Positions 6,405 through 13,371 are shown, counted from the stretch's first letter. The stretch is 13,375 nucleotides of DNA from an uncultured Eisenbergiella sp. (GCA_948960675.1 CARDPF010000058.1:1-13375), one strand, 5' to 3'. Numbers and translations: made by a program. Notes: generated from the sequence alone by a model not told the origin.

Positions 6405-6521
6405 ATGCCTGTGCCGGTGAAGAAACTGTGCTGCGGGAGATTACTTTTTGATACCGAGGGAGGTTTTCCTGTGAAACGGAAAGCCGGGAACGGCAGTGTG
6501 AAGGAACACGGCGGTGTGTAA
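6405..6521 (+). CDS. Possible 38-residue leader ORF
   Basis: An ATG at 6405 with a purine-rich, G-rich upstream region opens a 38-codon frame starting MPVPVKKLCCGRLLFDTEGG and ending VKEHGGV before TAA at 6519-6521. Within the same frame a GTG at 6471 has a much stronger SD (GAGGGAGG, 6456-6463) at 7-nt distance, and would give only a 16-residue basic peptide beginning MKRKAGNGS. I recognise no family. It could be a regulatory leader peptide, an unannotated small protein, or chance. The start codon at 6471 lies in the loop of the 6462-6485 hairpin, which would sequester its SD. Confidence 0.2.
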   Translation: MPVPVKKLCCGRLLFDTEGGFPVKRKAGNGSVKEHGGV

Positions 6522-6637
6522 AGCACTTCGTTTCCGCATGGGCGACAGCAGTCAGTGCGTCCGTGAGAGAGTATCGGAAAGACCGGCATGCCGGTTGGGT
6601 ACATGGTACCCCAGTCAATTAGTAACTATATTTTTAT

Positions 6638-6719
6638 GCACAGGCCATGGAATATGCCCTGTGCTCATTGTGCGTAAAAATCTAAATGCGCACACACGGC
6701 GCAGGTTGGTTTTGCCGTG
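6638..6719 (+). other. Three consecutive stem-loops before rpsM SD
   Basis: GCACAGG (6638-6644) pairs with CCTGTGC (6658-6664). TGTGCG (6669-6674) pairs with CGCACA (6689-6694). CACGGC (6695-6700) pairs with GCCGTG (6714-6719). The second and third stems abut and could stack coaxially. The last stem ends 9 nt before the rpsM SD (GGAGGA, 6729-6734). The position suits translational control of rpsM and the genes after it, but this is inference. Confidence 0.55.
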
Positions 6720-6740
6720 GCAGGAAATGGAGGAAATGGT

Positions 6741-7109
6741 ATGGCTCGTATTGCAGGTATTGATTTGCCCAGGGAAAAGCGTGTGGAAATCGGCCTCACC
6801 TATATTTATGGGATTGGCAGATCCAGCGCGACCAAGATTCTGGCACAGGCCGGCGTAAACCCGGACACACGCTGCAGGGACTTGACCGATGAAGAGGTTA
6901 AGAAAATCAGTGAAGTTATCGACGAGACAATGACGGTGGAAGGCGACTTGAGAAGAGAGATTGCGCTGAACATCAAACGGTTGCAGGAGATCGGCTGTTA
7001 CAGAGGAATCCGTCACCGTAAAGGGCTTCCCGTCCGCGGTCAGAAGACAAAGACCAACGCAAGGACGAGAAAAGGTCCCAGAAGAACTGTTGCAAACAAG
7101 AAAAAATAA
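6741..7109 (+). CDS. rpsM: 30S ribosomal protein S13
   Basis: S13 is located in the 30S head, contacts the P-site tRNA and forms intersubunit bridges with 23S rRNA and L5. The 122-residue product shows the N-terminal [19 protein letters not shown], the helix-hairpin-helix-type [15 protein letters not shown], the central [18 protein letters not shown] and the basic tail [21 protein letters not shown] split as [14 protein letters not shown] plus TVANKKK. The ATG at 6741 gives this exact N-terminus and has a GGAGGA SD (6729-6734) with a 6-nt gap; an in-frame GTG at 6717 only adds a Gly/Asn stretch. It is the first gene of the alpha operon, preceded by a long structured leader. Confidence 0.98.
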   Translation: MARIAGIDLPREKRVEIGLTYIYGIGRSSATKILAQAGVNPDTRCRDLTDEEVKKISEVIDETMTVEGDLRREIALNIKRLQEIGCYRGIRHRKGLPVRGQKTKTNARTRKGPRRTVANKKK

Positions 7110-7137
7110 GTAGACGAGGGAAAGTAGGTTAGTTTAA

Positions 7138-7539
7138 ATGGCAGCAAACAAAAAAGTTACGAAAAAAGTGACAAAGAAACGCGTCAAGAAAAACGTTGAA
7201 CACGGACAGGCACACATTCAGTCGTCCTTTAACAACACGATTGTTACGTTGACGGATGCCGAAGGGAATGCTTTAAGCTGGGCTTCTGCCGGCGGTCTGG
7301 GATTTAAGGGTTCAAGGAAATCTACCCCGTATGCAGCACAGATGGCTGCAGAGACGGCTACAAAGGCGGCCCTGATTCATGGCCTTAAGACGGTGGATGT
7401 TTTTGTAAAGGGACCCGGTTCGGGCCGTGAGGCCGCAATCCGCGCACTTTCCGCATGCGGATTAAGCGTTGTGAGCATCAAGGACGTAACCCCGGTTCCG
7501 CATAATGGCTGCCGTCCGCCAAAGCGCCGCAGGGTATAA
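7138..7539 (+). CDS. rpsK: 30S ribosomal protein S11
   Basis: S11 forms part of the 30S platform beside the 3' end of 16S rRNA and the mRNA exit (SD-helix) site. The 133-residue product has a lysine-rich N-terminus ([19 protein letters not shown]) and then the conserved [20 protein letters not shown] and [20 protein letters not shown]. It ends with the almost invariant [18 protein letters not shown]. It follows rpsM by 28 nt. The SD is weaker than its neighbours' (GAGGG at 7116-7120 or AGTAGG at 7123-7128), so initiation may depend on coupling to rpsM. Confidence 0.98.
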   Translation: MAANKKVTKKVTKKRVKKNVEHGQAHIQSSFNNTIVTLTDAEGNALSWASAGGLGFKGSRKSTPYAAQMAAETATKAALIHGLKTVDVFVKGPGSGREAAIRALSACGLSVVSIKDVTPVPHNGCRPPKRRRV

Positions 7540-7564
7540 TGACAGAAGTTGGATGAAGACATGG

Positions 7565-7592
7565 CAGCTGCAGGGGATAACCTGTGCAGCTG
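7565..7592 (+). other. Strong stem-loop between rpsK and rpsD
   Basis: CAGCTGCA (7565-7572) and TGCAGCTG (7585-7592) form a perfect 8-bp stem, with two more G-C pairs possible in the loop after a 2-nt bulge (GG 7573-7574 with CC 7581-7582). It lies in a 91-nt spacer, 23 nt before the rpsD SD. No T-run follows. S4 is a known regulatory RNA-binding protein in other bacteria, so an S4-responsive or mRNA-processing element is possible (inference). Confidence 0.55.
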
Positions 7593-7630
7593 TGGTATGC
7601 TGTAAACAATAACTTGGAGGAAAGTAAAAA

Positions 7631-8221
7631 ATGGCAGTAAACAGAGTTCCTGTGTTAAAAAGGTGCAGAGCGCTCGGACTGGAGCCGGGATATCTGGGCT
7701 ATGATAAAAAGTCGAACCGGACGGTCAAGGCCGGCAAGAAGATGAGCGAATATGGCTTACAGCTGCGGGAAAAGCAGAAGGCCAAATTCATTTACGGTGT
7801 TTTGGAAAAACCCTTCCGCAACTATTACAAAAAGGCGGACAGGATGAAAGGCATGACCGGTGAAAACCTGATGACCATGCTCGAGTCCAGACTGGACAGT
7901 GTAGTATTCCGTATGGGATTTGCCCGTACCAGAAGGGAAGCGAGGCAGGTGGTTGGCCATAAGCATGTTTTGGTAAACGGCAGGAGTGTCAGCATTCCTT
8001 CTTACCTGGTTAAAGCGGGCGACGTTGTCGAAGTGAAGGAAAAAGCAAAGGGCATGCAGAGATACAAGGATATCCTCGAGGTGACGGCCGGAAGGCTTAC
8101 GCCCGAATGGATGGATGTGGATAAAGAAGCATTCAAGGGAACCATCAAGCAGCTTCCGACCAGGGAAATGATTGATGTTCCGGTTAACGAGATGCTTATC
8201 GTCGAGTTGTACTCCAAATAA
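7631..8221 (+). CDS. rpsD: 30S ribosomal protein S4 (zinc-free form)
   Basis: S4 nucleates 30S assembly by binding the 16S rRNA five-way junction, and in many bacteria it autoregulates its own operon. The product is 196 residues. The N-terminal domain starts [20 protein letters not shown] and has one cysteine (Cys12), so the four-Cys zinc site of classical C+ S4 is absent. The S4 RNA-binding domain spans about 86-150, with [20 protein letters not shown] and [20 protein letters not shown]. The C-terminus [19 protein letters not shown] is typical. The SD is GGAGG (7616-7620) with a 10-nt A-rich gap. The order rpsK-rpsD-rpoA is the alpha-operon arrangement; Bacillus instead has rpsD elsewhere. 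Confidence 0.97.
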   Translation: MAVNRVPVLKRCRALGLEPGYLGYDKKSNRTVKAGKKMSEYGLQLREKQKAKFIYGVLEKPFRNYYKKADRMKGMTGENLMTMLESRLDSVVFRMGFARTRREARQVVGHKHVLVNGRSVSIPSYLVKAGDVVEVKEKAKGMQRYKDILEVTAGRLTPEWMDVDKEAFKGTIKQLPTREMIDVPVNEMLIVELYSK

Positions 8222-8269
8222 TGACAGTAGCATTCCATCTGGTTTTGTTCGTAAAGGAGGGTATTTGCA

Positions 8270-9229
8270 GTGTTTGAGTTTGAAAGACCCAATATTGAGG
8301 TCACTGAAATCTCTGAGAACAAGAAGTACGGCAAGTTTGTGGTGGAACCTCTGGAAAGGGGATACGGCATTACGCTGGGCAATTCTTTGCGGAGAATTAT
8401 GCTGTCATCCCTGCCGGGCGCTGCGGTGAGCCAGGTGAAAATCGAAGGCGTACTGCATGAATTTTCTTCTGTCCCGGGCGTAAAAGAGGACGTGACGGAG
8501 ATCATCATGAACATTAAAAGTCTTGCGATCAAGAACAACAGCGAGACCAATGAGCCCAAAACCGCTTACATCGAGTTCGAGGGAGAGGGCGTCGTGCATG
8601 CTTCCGACATTCAGGTAGACCAAGATATTGAGATTCTCAACCCCGATCTTGTGATCGCCACGTTGAGCGGCGGCAAGGAAAGCAAACTGTACATGGAGCT
8701 GACCATCACCAAAGGAAGAGGTTATGTCAGCGCAGATAAGAATAAAAGCGAAGAACTTCCCATTGGTGTGATTGCGGTCGATTCCATCTACACTCCTGTA
8801 GAGAGAGTTAACATGACGGTGGAAAACACCCGTGTAGGTCAGGTGACGGATTATGATAAACTTACACTGGATGTTTATACGAACGGAACACTGGCTCCGG
8901 ACGAAGCTGTCAGTTTAGCTGCAAAAGTACTCAGCGAACATTTAAGCCTTTTCATTGACTTATCCGAAAATGCCAGGACCGCAGAGGTTATGGTGGAAAA
9001 AGAGGATGATGAGAAGGAAAAGGTATTGGAAATGAGCATTGATGAGCTTGAACTCTCTGTTCGTTCCTACAACTGCTTAAAACGTGCGGGCATTAACACG
9101 GTAGAAGAATTGATTAATAAGACCCCGGAGGACATGATGAAGGTCCGTAACCTCGGAAGGAAATCGCTGGAGGAGGTACAGGCCAAGATCAGTGAACTGG
9201 GCTTCCATTTCAGGCCCAGTGAGGAATAG
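8270..9229 (+). CDS. rpoA: DNA-directed RNA polymerase alpha subunit (GTG start)
   Basis: Alpha dimerises to scaffold core RNA polymerase assembly, and its C-terminal domain contacts UP elements and activators. The 319-residue product has the N-terminal domain (1 to about 230), with [20 protein letters not shown] and [20 protein letters not shown]. An acidic, flexible linker follows (EKEDDEKEK). The C-terminal domain (about 248-315) has [19 protein letters not shown] and [11 protein letters not shown], the helix-hairpin-helix DNA-contact region. The start is the GTG at 8270 with a strong AAAGGAGGG SD (8253-8261), giving the standard [12 protein letters not shown]-terminus. It is 48 nt after rpsD. 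The 132-nt spacer after it holds two related stem-loops. Confidence 0.98.
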   Translation: MFEFERPNIEVTEISENKKYGKFVVEPLERGYGITLGNSLRRIMLSSLPGAAVSQVKIEGVLHEFSSVPGVKEDVTEIIMNIKSLAIKNNSETNEPKTAYIEFEGEGVVHASDIQVDQDIEILNPDLVIATLSGGKESKLYMELTITKGRGYVSADKNKSEELPIGVIAVDSIYTPVERVNMTVENTRVGQVTDYDKLTLDVYTNGTLAPDEAVSLAAKVLSEHLSLFIDLSENARTAEVMVEKEDDEKEKVLEMSIDELELSVRSYNCLKRAGINTVEELINKTPEDMMKVRNLGRKSLEEVQAKISELGFHFRPSEE

Positions 9230-9244
9230 GGGGATAAAAAGCAG

Positions 9245-9278
9245 GCATTGCCGGTAAGGCCAAAAGGCGCGGCAGTGT
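9245..9278 (+). promoter_or_regulatory. Tandem leader hairpin 1 upstream of rplQ
   Basis: GCATTGCCG (9245-9253) pairs with CGGCAGTGT (9270-9278) over nine positions (two G-T wobbles). It encloses a 16-nt loop GTAAGGCCAAAAGGCG, which itself can close GCC on GGC. The loop matches that of the second hairpin at 13 of 16 positions, whereas the stem sequences differ, as expected of a conserved RNA structure with covarying stems. It lies between rpoA and rplQ. Confidence 0.65.
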
Positions 9279-9305
9279 GTCACTTGGCGAAAGTCTATAA
9301 AGGTA

Positions 9306-9339
9306 GTCCGGTAAGTAAGACCAAAGGGCATTGCCGGGC
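9306..9339 (+). promoter_or_regulatory. Tandem leader hairpin 2 upstream of rplQ
   Basis: GTCCGGTAA (9306-9314) pairs with TTGCCGGGC (9331-9339) over nine positions (two G-T wobbles), enclosing the 16-nt loop GTAAGACCAAAGGGCA. Stem length and loop length are the same as in hairpin 1. The segment GGCATTGCCGG (9327-9337) is an exact copy of 9244-9254, so strands of the two hairpins can swap partners. It ends 6 nt before the rplQ SD region (GAAAGGA, 9346-9352). Confidence 0.65.
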
Positions 9340-9361
9340 AGGGTAGAAAGGAAACAGGACA

Positions 9362-9898
9362 ATGGCAAAATACAGAAAATTGGGCAGAACCTCCGATCAG
9401 CGTAAGGCGCTCCTGAGAAGTCAGGTGACAAGCCTGATCTATAGGGGTAGGATTATCACGACCGAGGCAAAGGCGAAGGAAGTCCGCAAGATTGCGGAGG
9501 GCATTATCGCCATGGGTATCAAGGAGAAGGATAATTTTGAAACCGTAACCGTAACCGCCAAGGTTCCCCGCAAGGATAAGGACGGTAAGCGGGTGAAAGA
9601 GGTTGTGGACGGCAAGAGAGTGACCGTGTATGATGAAGTGCAGAAGGAGATCAGGAAAGACATGCCTTCCCGGCTTCATGCAAGACGCCAGATGCTGCGG
9701 GTTTTCTATCCGGTAAAGGAAGTTCCCGTAGAAGGGAAGGGCAGAAAGCGCAACACGAAAATGATTAACCTTCCCAACAAAGTGTTTGATGAGATCGCGC
9801 CCAAGTATGCAGACCGCAAGGGCGGTTATACCAGAATCATCAAGATCGGCCAGCGCAAAGGCGACGGTGCGTTGGAAGTTGTACTGGAGTTGATCTAG
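9362..9898 (+). CDS. rplQ: 50S ribosomal protein L17 with internal insertion
   Basis: L17 lies near the polypeptide exit tunnel on the 50S subunit. Typical members are about 115-130 residues; this one has 178. The N-terminal part [20 protein letters not shown] and [14 protein letters not shown] (34-47), and the C-terminal [17 protein letters not shown] (154-170), are canonical. Between MG at 51-52 and the conserved LHARRQ (105-110) there is an extra segment of about 45-50 residues, highly charged (for example [20 protein letters not shown]). The gene is intact and the flanking core aligns without frameshift, so the insertion is a lineage trait, not damage. Long L17 forms occur in Lachnospiraceae as far as I know. 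The SD is GAAAGGA (9346-9352). A terminator follows. Confidence 0.96.
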   Translation: MAKYRKLGRTSDQRKALLRSQVTSLIYRGRIITTEAKAKEVRKIAEGIIAMGIKEKDNFETVTVTAKVPRKDKDGKRVKEVVDGKRVTVYDEVQKEIRKDMPSRLHARRQMLRVFYPVKEVPVEGKGRKRNTKMINLPNKVFDEIAPKYADRKGGYTRIIKIGQRKGDGALEVVLELI

Positions 9899-9915
9899 AG
9901 CGTGTTTGAAGACCT

Positions 9916-9946
9916 AAACCGGCATCGTTTCGATGCCGGTTTTTTT
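9916..9946 (+). terminator. Intrinsic terminator after rplQ
   Basis: The stem AAACCGGCATCG (9916-9927) pairs perfectly with CGATGCCGGTTT (9931-9942) around a TTT loop, with a run of seven T (9940-9946) at its 3' side. It is a textbook rho-independent terminator on the + strand, 17 nt after the rplQ stop. The opposite strand lacks an equivalent T-run. It closes the ribosomal-protein transcription unit. Confidence 0.95.
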
Positions 9947-9950
9947 CAAA

Positions 9951-9981
9951 GCCGGCGTGTCCAGTGGGCGGCCGCGCCGGC
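9951..9981 (+). other. GC-rich inverted repeat before ecfA1
   Basis: GCCGGCG (9951-9957) pairs with CGCCGGC (9975-9981), a 7-bp all-GC stem with a 17-nt loop, only 4 nt after the terminator T-run and 15 nt before the ecfA1 start. No promoter hexamers are visible in this 50-nt stretch. It may be a 5'-UTR hairpin of read-through RNA or of an mRNA starting here. Confidence 0.4.
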
Positions 9982-9996
9982 AGGGCGGGAGCAGGG

Positions 9997-10848
9997 ATGA
10001 ATATTTTGCAAACGGCACATGTCAGTTATGACTACATCAGGCACGACGAGGAAGGAAATGTGGAGGGCGCTACCCGGGCGGTCAGCGATGTGAGCCTTTC
10101 GGTAAAGCAGGGGGAGTTCATTGCGATATTGGGGCATAACGGTTCCGGGAAATCGACGCTGGCAAAGCATATCAACGCGTTGCTTTTGCCAACGGAAGGT
10201 ACGGTTTTGGTAGACGGAAAGGATACGCGGCAGGAGGAAAACATTTGGGAAGTGCGCCAGAGCGCGGGGATGGTGTTCCAGAATCCGGATAACCAGATTA
10301 TTGGTCAGGTGGTGGAGGAAGACGTGGGTTTTGGACCGGAAAATATGGGAATTCCCACAAAAGAAATTTGGGAGCGGGTGGAGGAAAGCCTCCGTGCGGT
10401 GGGAATGTATGCATACCGGAAGCATTCGCCCAACAAACTGTCCGGGGGACAAAAACAACGTGTCTCCATTGCCGGGGTACTGGCGATGCACCCCAAATGC
10501 ATTATTCTGGATGAACCTACCGCCATGCTGGATCCCAACGGGCGCAAGGATGTCATCCGCGCTGCACGTGCACTCAATGATGTGGAAAAGGTGACGATTA
10601 TCCTGATCACACATTATATGGAAGAAGTGATTTATGCGGACCGGGTTTTTGTCATGGATGCCGGGAAAGTGGCGATGCAGGGAAGCCCGAGGGAGGTTTT
10701 TTCCCAGGTGGAGCGTCTTAAGCAGCTGCGCCTGGATGTGCCGCAGGTAACGCTTTTGGCTTATGAACTGCAAAAAAGCGGACTGCCCCTGCCGGACGGG
10801 ATTTTGACGGTTGACGAGTTGACGGAGGAGTTGGGGAAATGTCTTTGA
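9997..10848 (+). CDS. ecfA1: ECF transporter ATPase EcfA1
   Basis: This is one of the two ABC ATPases that energise group II energy-coupling-factor importers for vitamins and transition metals. The product is 283 residues from the ATG at 9997, with a GGGAG SD (9987-9991); an upstream in-frame GTG at 9964 would add only a GC-rich Gly/Arg/Ala stretch not found in homologues. Walker [10 protein letters not shown] lies at 46-54, the Q-loop Gln95 in FQNPDNQ, the LSGGQ signature at 148-152, Walker B CIILDE at 168-173 with catalytic Glu173, and the H-loop His206. The C-terminal domain after about 235 fits EcfA. It overlaps ecfA2 by 10 nt. It lies immediately downstream of the ribosomal operon, a common Firmicutes order. 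Confidence 0.95.
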   Translation: MNILQTAHVSYDYIRHDEEGNVEGATRAVSDVSLSVKQGEFIAILGHNGSGKSTLAKHINALLLPTEGTVLVDGKDTRQEENIWEVRQSAGMVFQNPDNQIIGQVVEEDVGFGPENMGIPTKEIWERVEESLRAVGMYAYRKHSPNKLSGGQKQRVSIAGVLAMHPKCIILDEPTAMLDPNGRKDVIRAARALNDVEKVTIILITHYMEEVIYADRVFVMDAGKVAMQGSPREVFSQVERLKQLRLDVPQVTLLAYELQKSGLPLPDGILTVDELTEELGKCL

Positions 10849-11714
10849 AGCTGGAACATGTGAGTTATACGTATGGCAGCGATACGACCCTGGCGGTGCG
10901 CGCCCTTTGTGACATCAATCTGGAAATCCCGGACGGGCAGTTTGTGGGGCTGATCGGGCATACGGGATCCGGAAAATCCACATTGGTGCAGCACCTGAAC
11001 GGATTGCTGGCCCCGACACAGGGGACGATCACTTATAACGGCAGGAACATTTGGGGGAAGGATTTCTCCAAAAAAGAATTGCGCAGTAAGGTGGGACTGG
11101 TATTTCAGTATCCGGAGCACCAGCTTTTTGAGGTGGATGTTTTTTCGGATGTCTGTTTCGGCCCCAAAAATTTGGGGCTGTCAAAGGAAGAGACAGAGAA
11201 CCGGGCCGTACGTGCCCTGCAGCTGGTGGGTTTGCCGGAGGAATATTATAAGCAGTCCCCGTTTGAACTTTCCGGGGGACAAAAGCGCCGTGTGGCGATT
11301 GCGGGTGTGCTTGCCATGCAGCCGGAGATTCTGGTACTGGACGAGCCTACCGCAGGATTGGATCCTAAGGGAAGGGACGAGATTCTGGGACAGATTGCCC
11401 ATTTGAAAGAGGAAACGGGAATCAGCGTCGTGCTGGTTTCCCATAGCATGGAGGATGTGGCCAATTATGTGGAACGCATTGTCGTGATGAGCGGCGGCAG
11501 GATACTGTTTGACGATGTGCCCCGGGAAGTGTTTGGCCATGTCAGGGAGTTGGAGGAGGTCGGACTGGCGGCCCCCTGTGTAACCTATATTTTGCACCGG
11601 CTGCGGGAGCAGGGGTATTTGGTGGACACGGGCGCAACCACGGTTTTAGGGGCGCGGGATACGATTTTGGAAGCATTGCAGAAAAAGAAGGGTGAAGAGC
11701 GGCACAGATGTTAA
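10839..11714 (+). CDS. ecfA2: ECF transporter ATPase EcfA2
   Basis: This is the second ABC ATPase of the ECF module, which pairs with EcfA1 to form the heterodimeric motor bound by EcfT. The 291-residue product has Walker [10 protein letters not shown] at 40-48, Q-loop Gln90 (FQYPEHQLF, the EcfA2-like form), LSGGQ at 144-148, Walker B ILVLDE at 164-169 and switch His202 (VSHSMEDV). It is clearly paralogous to EcfA1, but each has its own residues after the Q-loop (PDNQ in EcfA1, PEHQ here), as in other A1/A2 pairs. The start ATG lies inside the end of ecfA1, with a GGAGGAG SD (10824-10830). It overlaps ecfT by 7 nt, indicating coupled translation and fixed stoichiometry. Confidence 0.95.
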   Translation: MSLKLEHVSYTYGSDTTLAVRALCDINLEIPDGQFVGLIGHTGSGKSTLVQHLNGLLAPTQGTITYNGRNIWGKDFSKKELRSKVGLVFQYPEHQLFEVDVFSDVCFGPKNLGLSKEETENRAVRALQLVGLPEEYYKQSPFELSGGQKRRVAIAGVLAMQPEILVLDEPTAGLDPKGRDEILGQIAHLKEETGISVVLVSHSMEDVANYVERIVVMSGGRILFDDVPREVFGHVRELEEVGLAAPCVTYILHRLREQGYLVDTGATTVLGARDTILEALQKKKGEERHRC

Positions 11715-12514
11715 GGGATATTACGTTAGGGCAATATTATCAGACGGATTCCGTCCTGCACCGGATGGATTGCCGTGTGAAGCTGGTAGCGACGCTGGTA
11801 TATATCATTTCCCTGTTTTTGGTGGATCATATAGGGGGATTTGTGATAGCAGCCGTTTTTTTGGCGGTCTGCATCCGGCTGTCCAAGGTACCTTTTTCCT
11901 TCATGGTCAAGGGAATGAAATCCATTGTGTTTTTGATGCTGTTTGCGGTGGTGTTTAACCTCTTTCTGACGCCCGGCAATCCGGTAATAACTTTTTGGAA
12001 GCTGCGGATTACGGATGCCGGAATCCGGATGGCGGTGCAGATGGCCGTCCGGTTGACACTGCTGATTATCGGCTCCTCCCTGATGACGCTGACGACCACG
12101 CCGAACCATTTGACCGACGGTATGGAGAGTCTCTTAAAACCGTTAAAAAAAATCAAGGTTCCGGTACATGAGGTGGCCATGATGATGTCCATTGCCCTGC
12201 GCTTCATTCCCATTTTGATGGAGGAGACGGACAAAATCATGAAGGCACAGATTGCCAGGGGGGCGGATTTTGAAAGCGGAAACCTGATACAAAAAGCCCG
12301 GGCGATGGTGCCGCTGCTGGTACCTTTGTTTATCGCGGCGTTTCGGCGGGCCAATGATCTGGCGATGGCCATGGAGGCGCGCTGTTACCGGGGCGGGGAG
12401 GGCCGGACAAAGATGAAGCCCCTGGTATACAAAAGAAACGACTACATTGCCTATGGGGCACTGCTTTTATATTTGGCGGCGGCACTGACGGTGGGGAGGT
12501 TTTTGCCGGTATGA
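11708..12514 (+). CDS. ecfT: ECF transporter transmembrane component EcfT
   Basis: EcfT is the membrane scaffold that couples ATP hydrolysis by EcfA1/A2 to toppling of substrate-binding S proteins. The 268-residue product starts [20 protein letters not shown], then has DCRVKLVATLVYIISLFLV, and hydrophobic segments near 26-39, 43-57, 70-88, 107-129, 200-212 and 247-262. The two coupling-helix motifs are visible: the first is QIARGAD, with ARG at 183-185. The second, at 222-228, is MEARCYR, where many relatives have ARG, so Gly is replaced by Cys226. The arginines that contact the ATPases are kept. No S-component gene lies nearby, so this module probably serves several unlinked S proteins (group II ECF). 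It overlaps truA by 4 nt. Confidence 0.95.
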   Translation: MLRDITLGQYYQTDSVLHRMDCRVKLVATLVYIISLFLVDHIGGFVIAAVFLAVCIRLSKVPFSFMVKGMKSIVFLMLFAVVFNLFLTPGNPVITFWKLRITDAGIRMAVQMAVRLTLLIIGSSLMTLTTTPNHLTDGMESLLKPLKKIKVPVHEVAMMMSIALRFIPILMEETDKIMKAQIARGADFESGNLIQKARAMVPLLVPLFIAAFRRANDLAMAMEARCYRGGEGRTKMKPLVYKRNDYIAYGALLLYLAAALTVGRFLPV

Positions 12515-13308
12515 CAGGAGAAGGAAAACGCCGTATCTGCCTTACCGTGGCGTATGACGGTACACGGTATAACGGATGGCAGTACCAGCCAAACGGCAGG
12601 ACTATCGAAGGGGAAATCAACGGGGCGCTTTGCGCGCTTGCGGGAGAGGACATTGGCGTGAGCGGGGCCAGCCGCACGGACGCCGGCGTACATGCGCGGT
12701 GCAATTATGCGGTTTTTGACACAAAAATGCGCATGCCGGCGGATAAATTTGCCTATGCCCTAAACCAAAGGCTGCCGGAGGACATCCGGGTCCAGAAAGC
12801 TGGGGAAGTGGCCATGGGCTGGCATCCGCGCAAATGCCGTAGCATCAAAACCTATGAATACCGGATTGTGAACCGGGAATTTCCGGATCCGTTAGACCGT
12901 CTGTATGCGCATTTTACCTATTTACAATTGGATGTGCAAAAAATGCAGGAGGCGGCCCGGTTTCTCGTGGGGGAGCACGACTTTAAAAGCTTTTGCAGCA
13001 TTCATACGGAGGCGGAGTCCACTGTGCGCACCGTGACCGGACTTTCGGTGGGGCAGAGGGAATCCGTTATTACCGTCCGGATTTCCGGAACCGGTTTCCT
13101 CTATAATATGGTGCGGATTATCGTGGGGACGCTTTTGGAGGTGGGCTGTGGAAAATACCCGCCGCAGCGGGTAAAGGAGATATTGGAGGCGTGCGACAGG
13201 AAAGAAAGCGGCCCCACTGCCCCTGCAAGGGGACTGACGCTTGTCTCCTACCGCTTTTTGGAGGACGTTCCGGAGGTTTGTGCTTGCCTGAAAAGTCTGG
13301 ATGGCTGA
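12511..13308 (+). CDS. truA: tRNA pseudouridine(38-40) synthase TruA
   Basis: TruA isomerises uridines 38, 39 and 40 of the tRNA anticodon stem-loop to pseudouridine. The product is 265 residues. The catalytic Asp57 lies in SGASRTDAGVHA (51-62), and the conserved Tyr115 in KTYEYRI. GTGFLYNMVRIIVGTLLEVG (193-212) and GPTAPARGLTLVSY (234-247) are the usual C-terminal motifs. The ATG overlaps the ecfT stop as ATGA, with a GGGGAGG sequence (12493-12499) upstream. A truA gene directly after ecfT is usual in Firmicutes and is often followed by rplM-rpsI, which would lie beyond this window. Confidence 0.97.
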   Translation: MTGEGKRRICLTVAYDGTRYNGWQYQPNGRTIEGEINGALCALAGEDIGVSGASRTDAGVHARCNYAVFDTKMRMPADKFAYALNQRLPEDIRVQKAGEVAMGWHPRKCRSIKTYEYRIVNREFPDPLDRLYAHFTYLQLDVQKMQEAARFLVGEHDFKSFCSIHTEAESTVRTVTGLSVGQRESVITVRISGTGFLYNMVRIIVGTLLEVGCGKYPPQRVKEILEACDRKESGPTAPARGLTLVSYRFLEDVPEVCACLKSLDG

Positions 13309-13356
13309 ACTGTTGTTACTATTCCGTGAGAACATGAGGCAGGAGTGAGGGGCGGT

Positions 13357-13371
13357 TTTTGCGCAGCAAAA
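13357..13371 (+). other. Stem-loop at window end, after truA
   Basis: TTTTGC (13357-13362) pairs with GCAAAA (13366-13371) around GCA, with a further G-C pair (G13355, C13372) possible if T13356 bulges. The 67 nt after truA contain no ORF. In Firmicutes an L13 autoregulatory leader often sits here ahead of rplM, but the window ends too early to test this. Confidence 0.3.

Larger units (their letters stand above)
6289..6740 (+). promoter_or_regulatory. 452-nt structured leader upstream of rpsM
   Basis: This is the only gene-free stretch over 300 nt in the window, and is conspicuous in an operon whose other gaps are mostly under 140 nt. It holds many potential stems. GGTTTTCC (6462-6469) pairs with GGAAAGCC (6478-6485), one wobble. 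GCCG-GGAA-CGGC (6483-6494) has a GNRA tetraloop. TTTCCG (6531-6536) pairs with CGGAAA (6575-6580) enclosing another stem. The 14-bp palindrome ACCGGCATGCCGGT is at 6582-6595, and GGGTAC/GTACCC at 6597-6611. Three more stems sit just before the rpsM SD (separate entry). In E. coli the equivalent position (the alpha-operon leader) is the S4 autoregulatory site. A similar role here is inference; I recognise no named RNA family. Apart from a possible 38-codon ORF I see no gene. Confidence 0.55.

Noticed and set aside
6361..6620. Possible riboswitch (cobalamin- or T-box-like) in the rpsM leader
   Set aside because: Short look-alikes exist (a GCCGGTGAA stretch, and GGTACC near 6605), but the diagnostic B12-box or T-box cores and the expected domain order are missing.
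6514..6858. A 114-codon + strand frame overlapping the start of rpsM
   Set aside because: It overlaps S13 in another frame, has no SD, and its Trp/Cys/Arg-rich product resembles no family; the overlap region is explained by rpsM.
9964..9996. Upstream GTG start for EcfA1
   Set aside because: It would add a short Gly/Arg/Ala stretch from GC-rich leader DNA that overlaps the inverted repeat. The ATG at 9997 has a better SD and the normal N-terminus.
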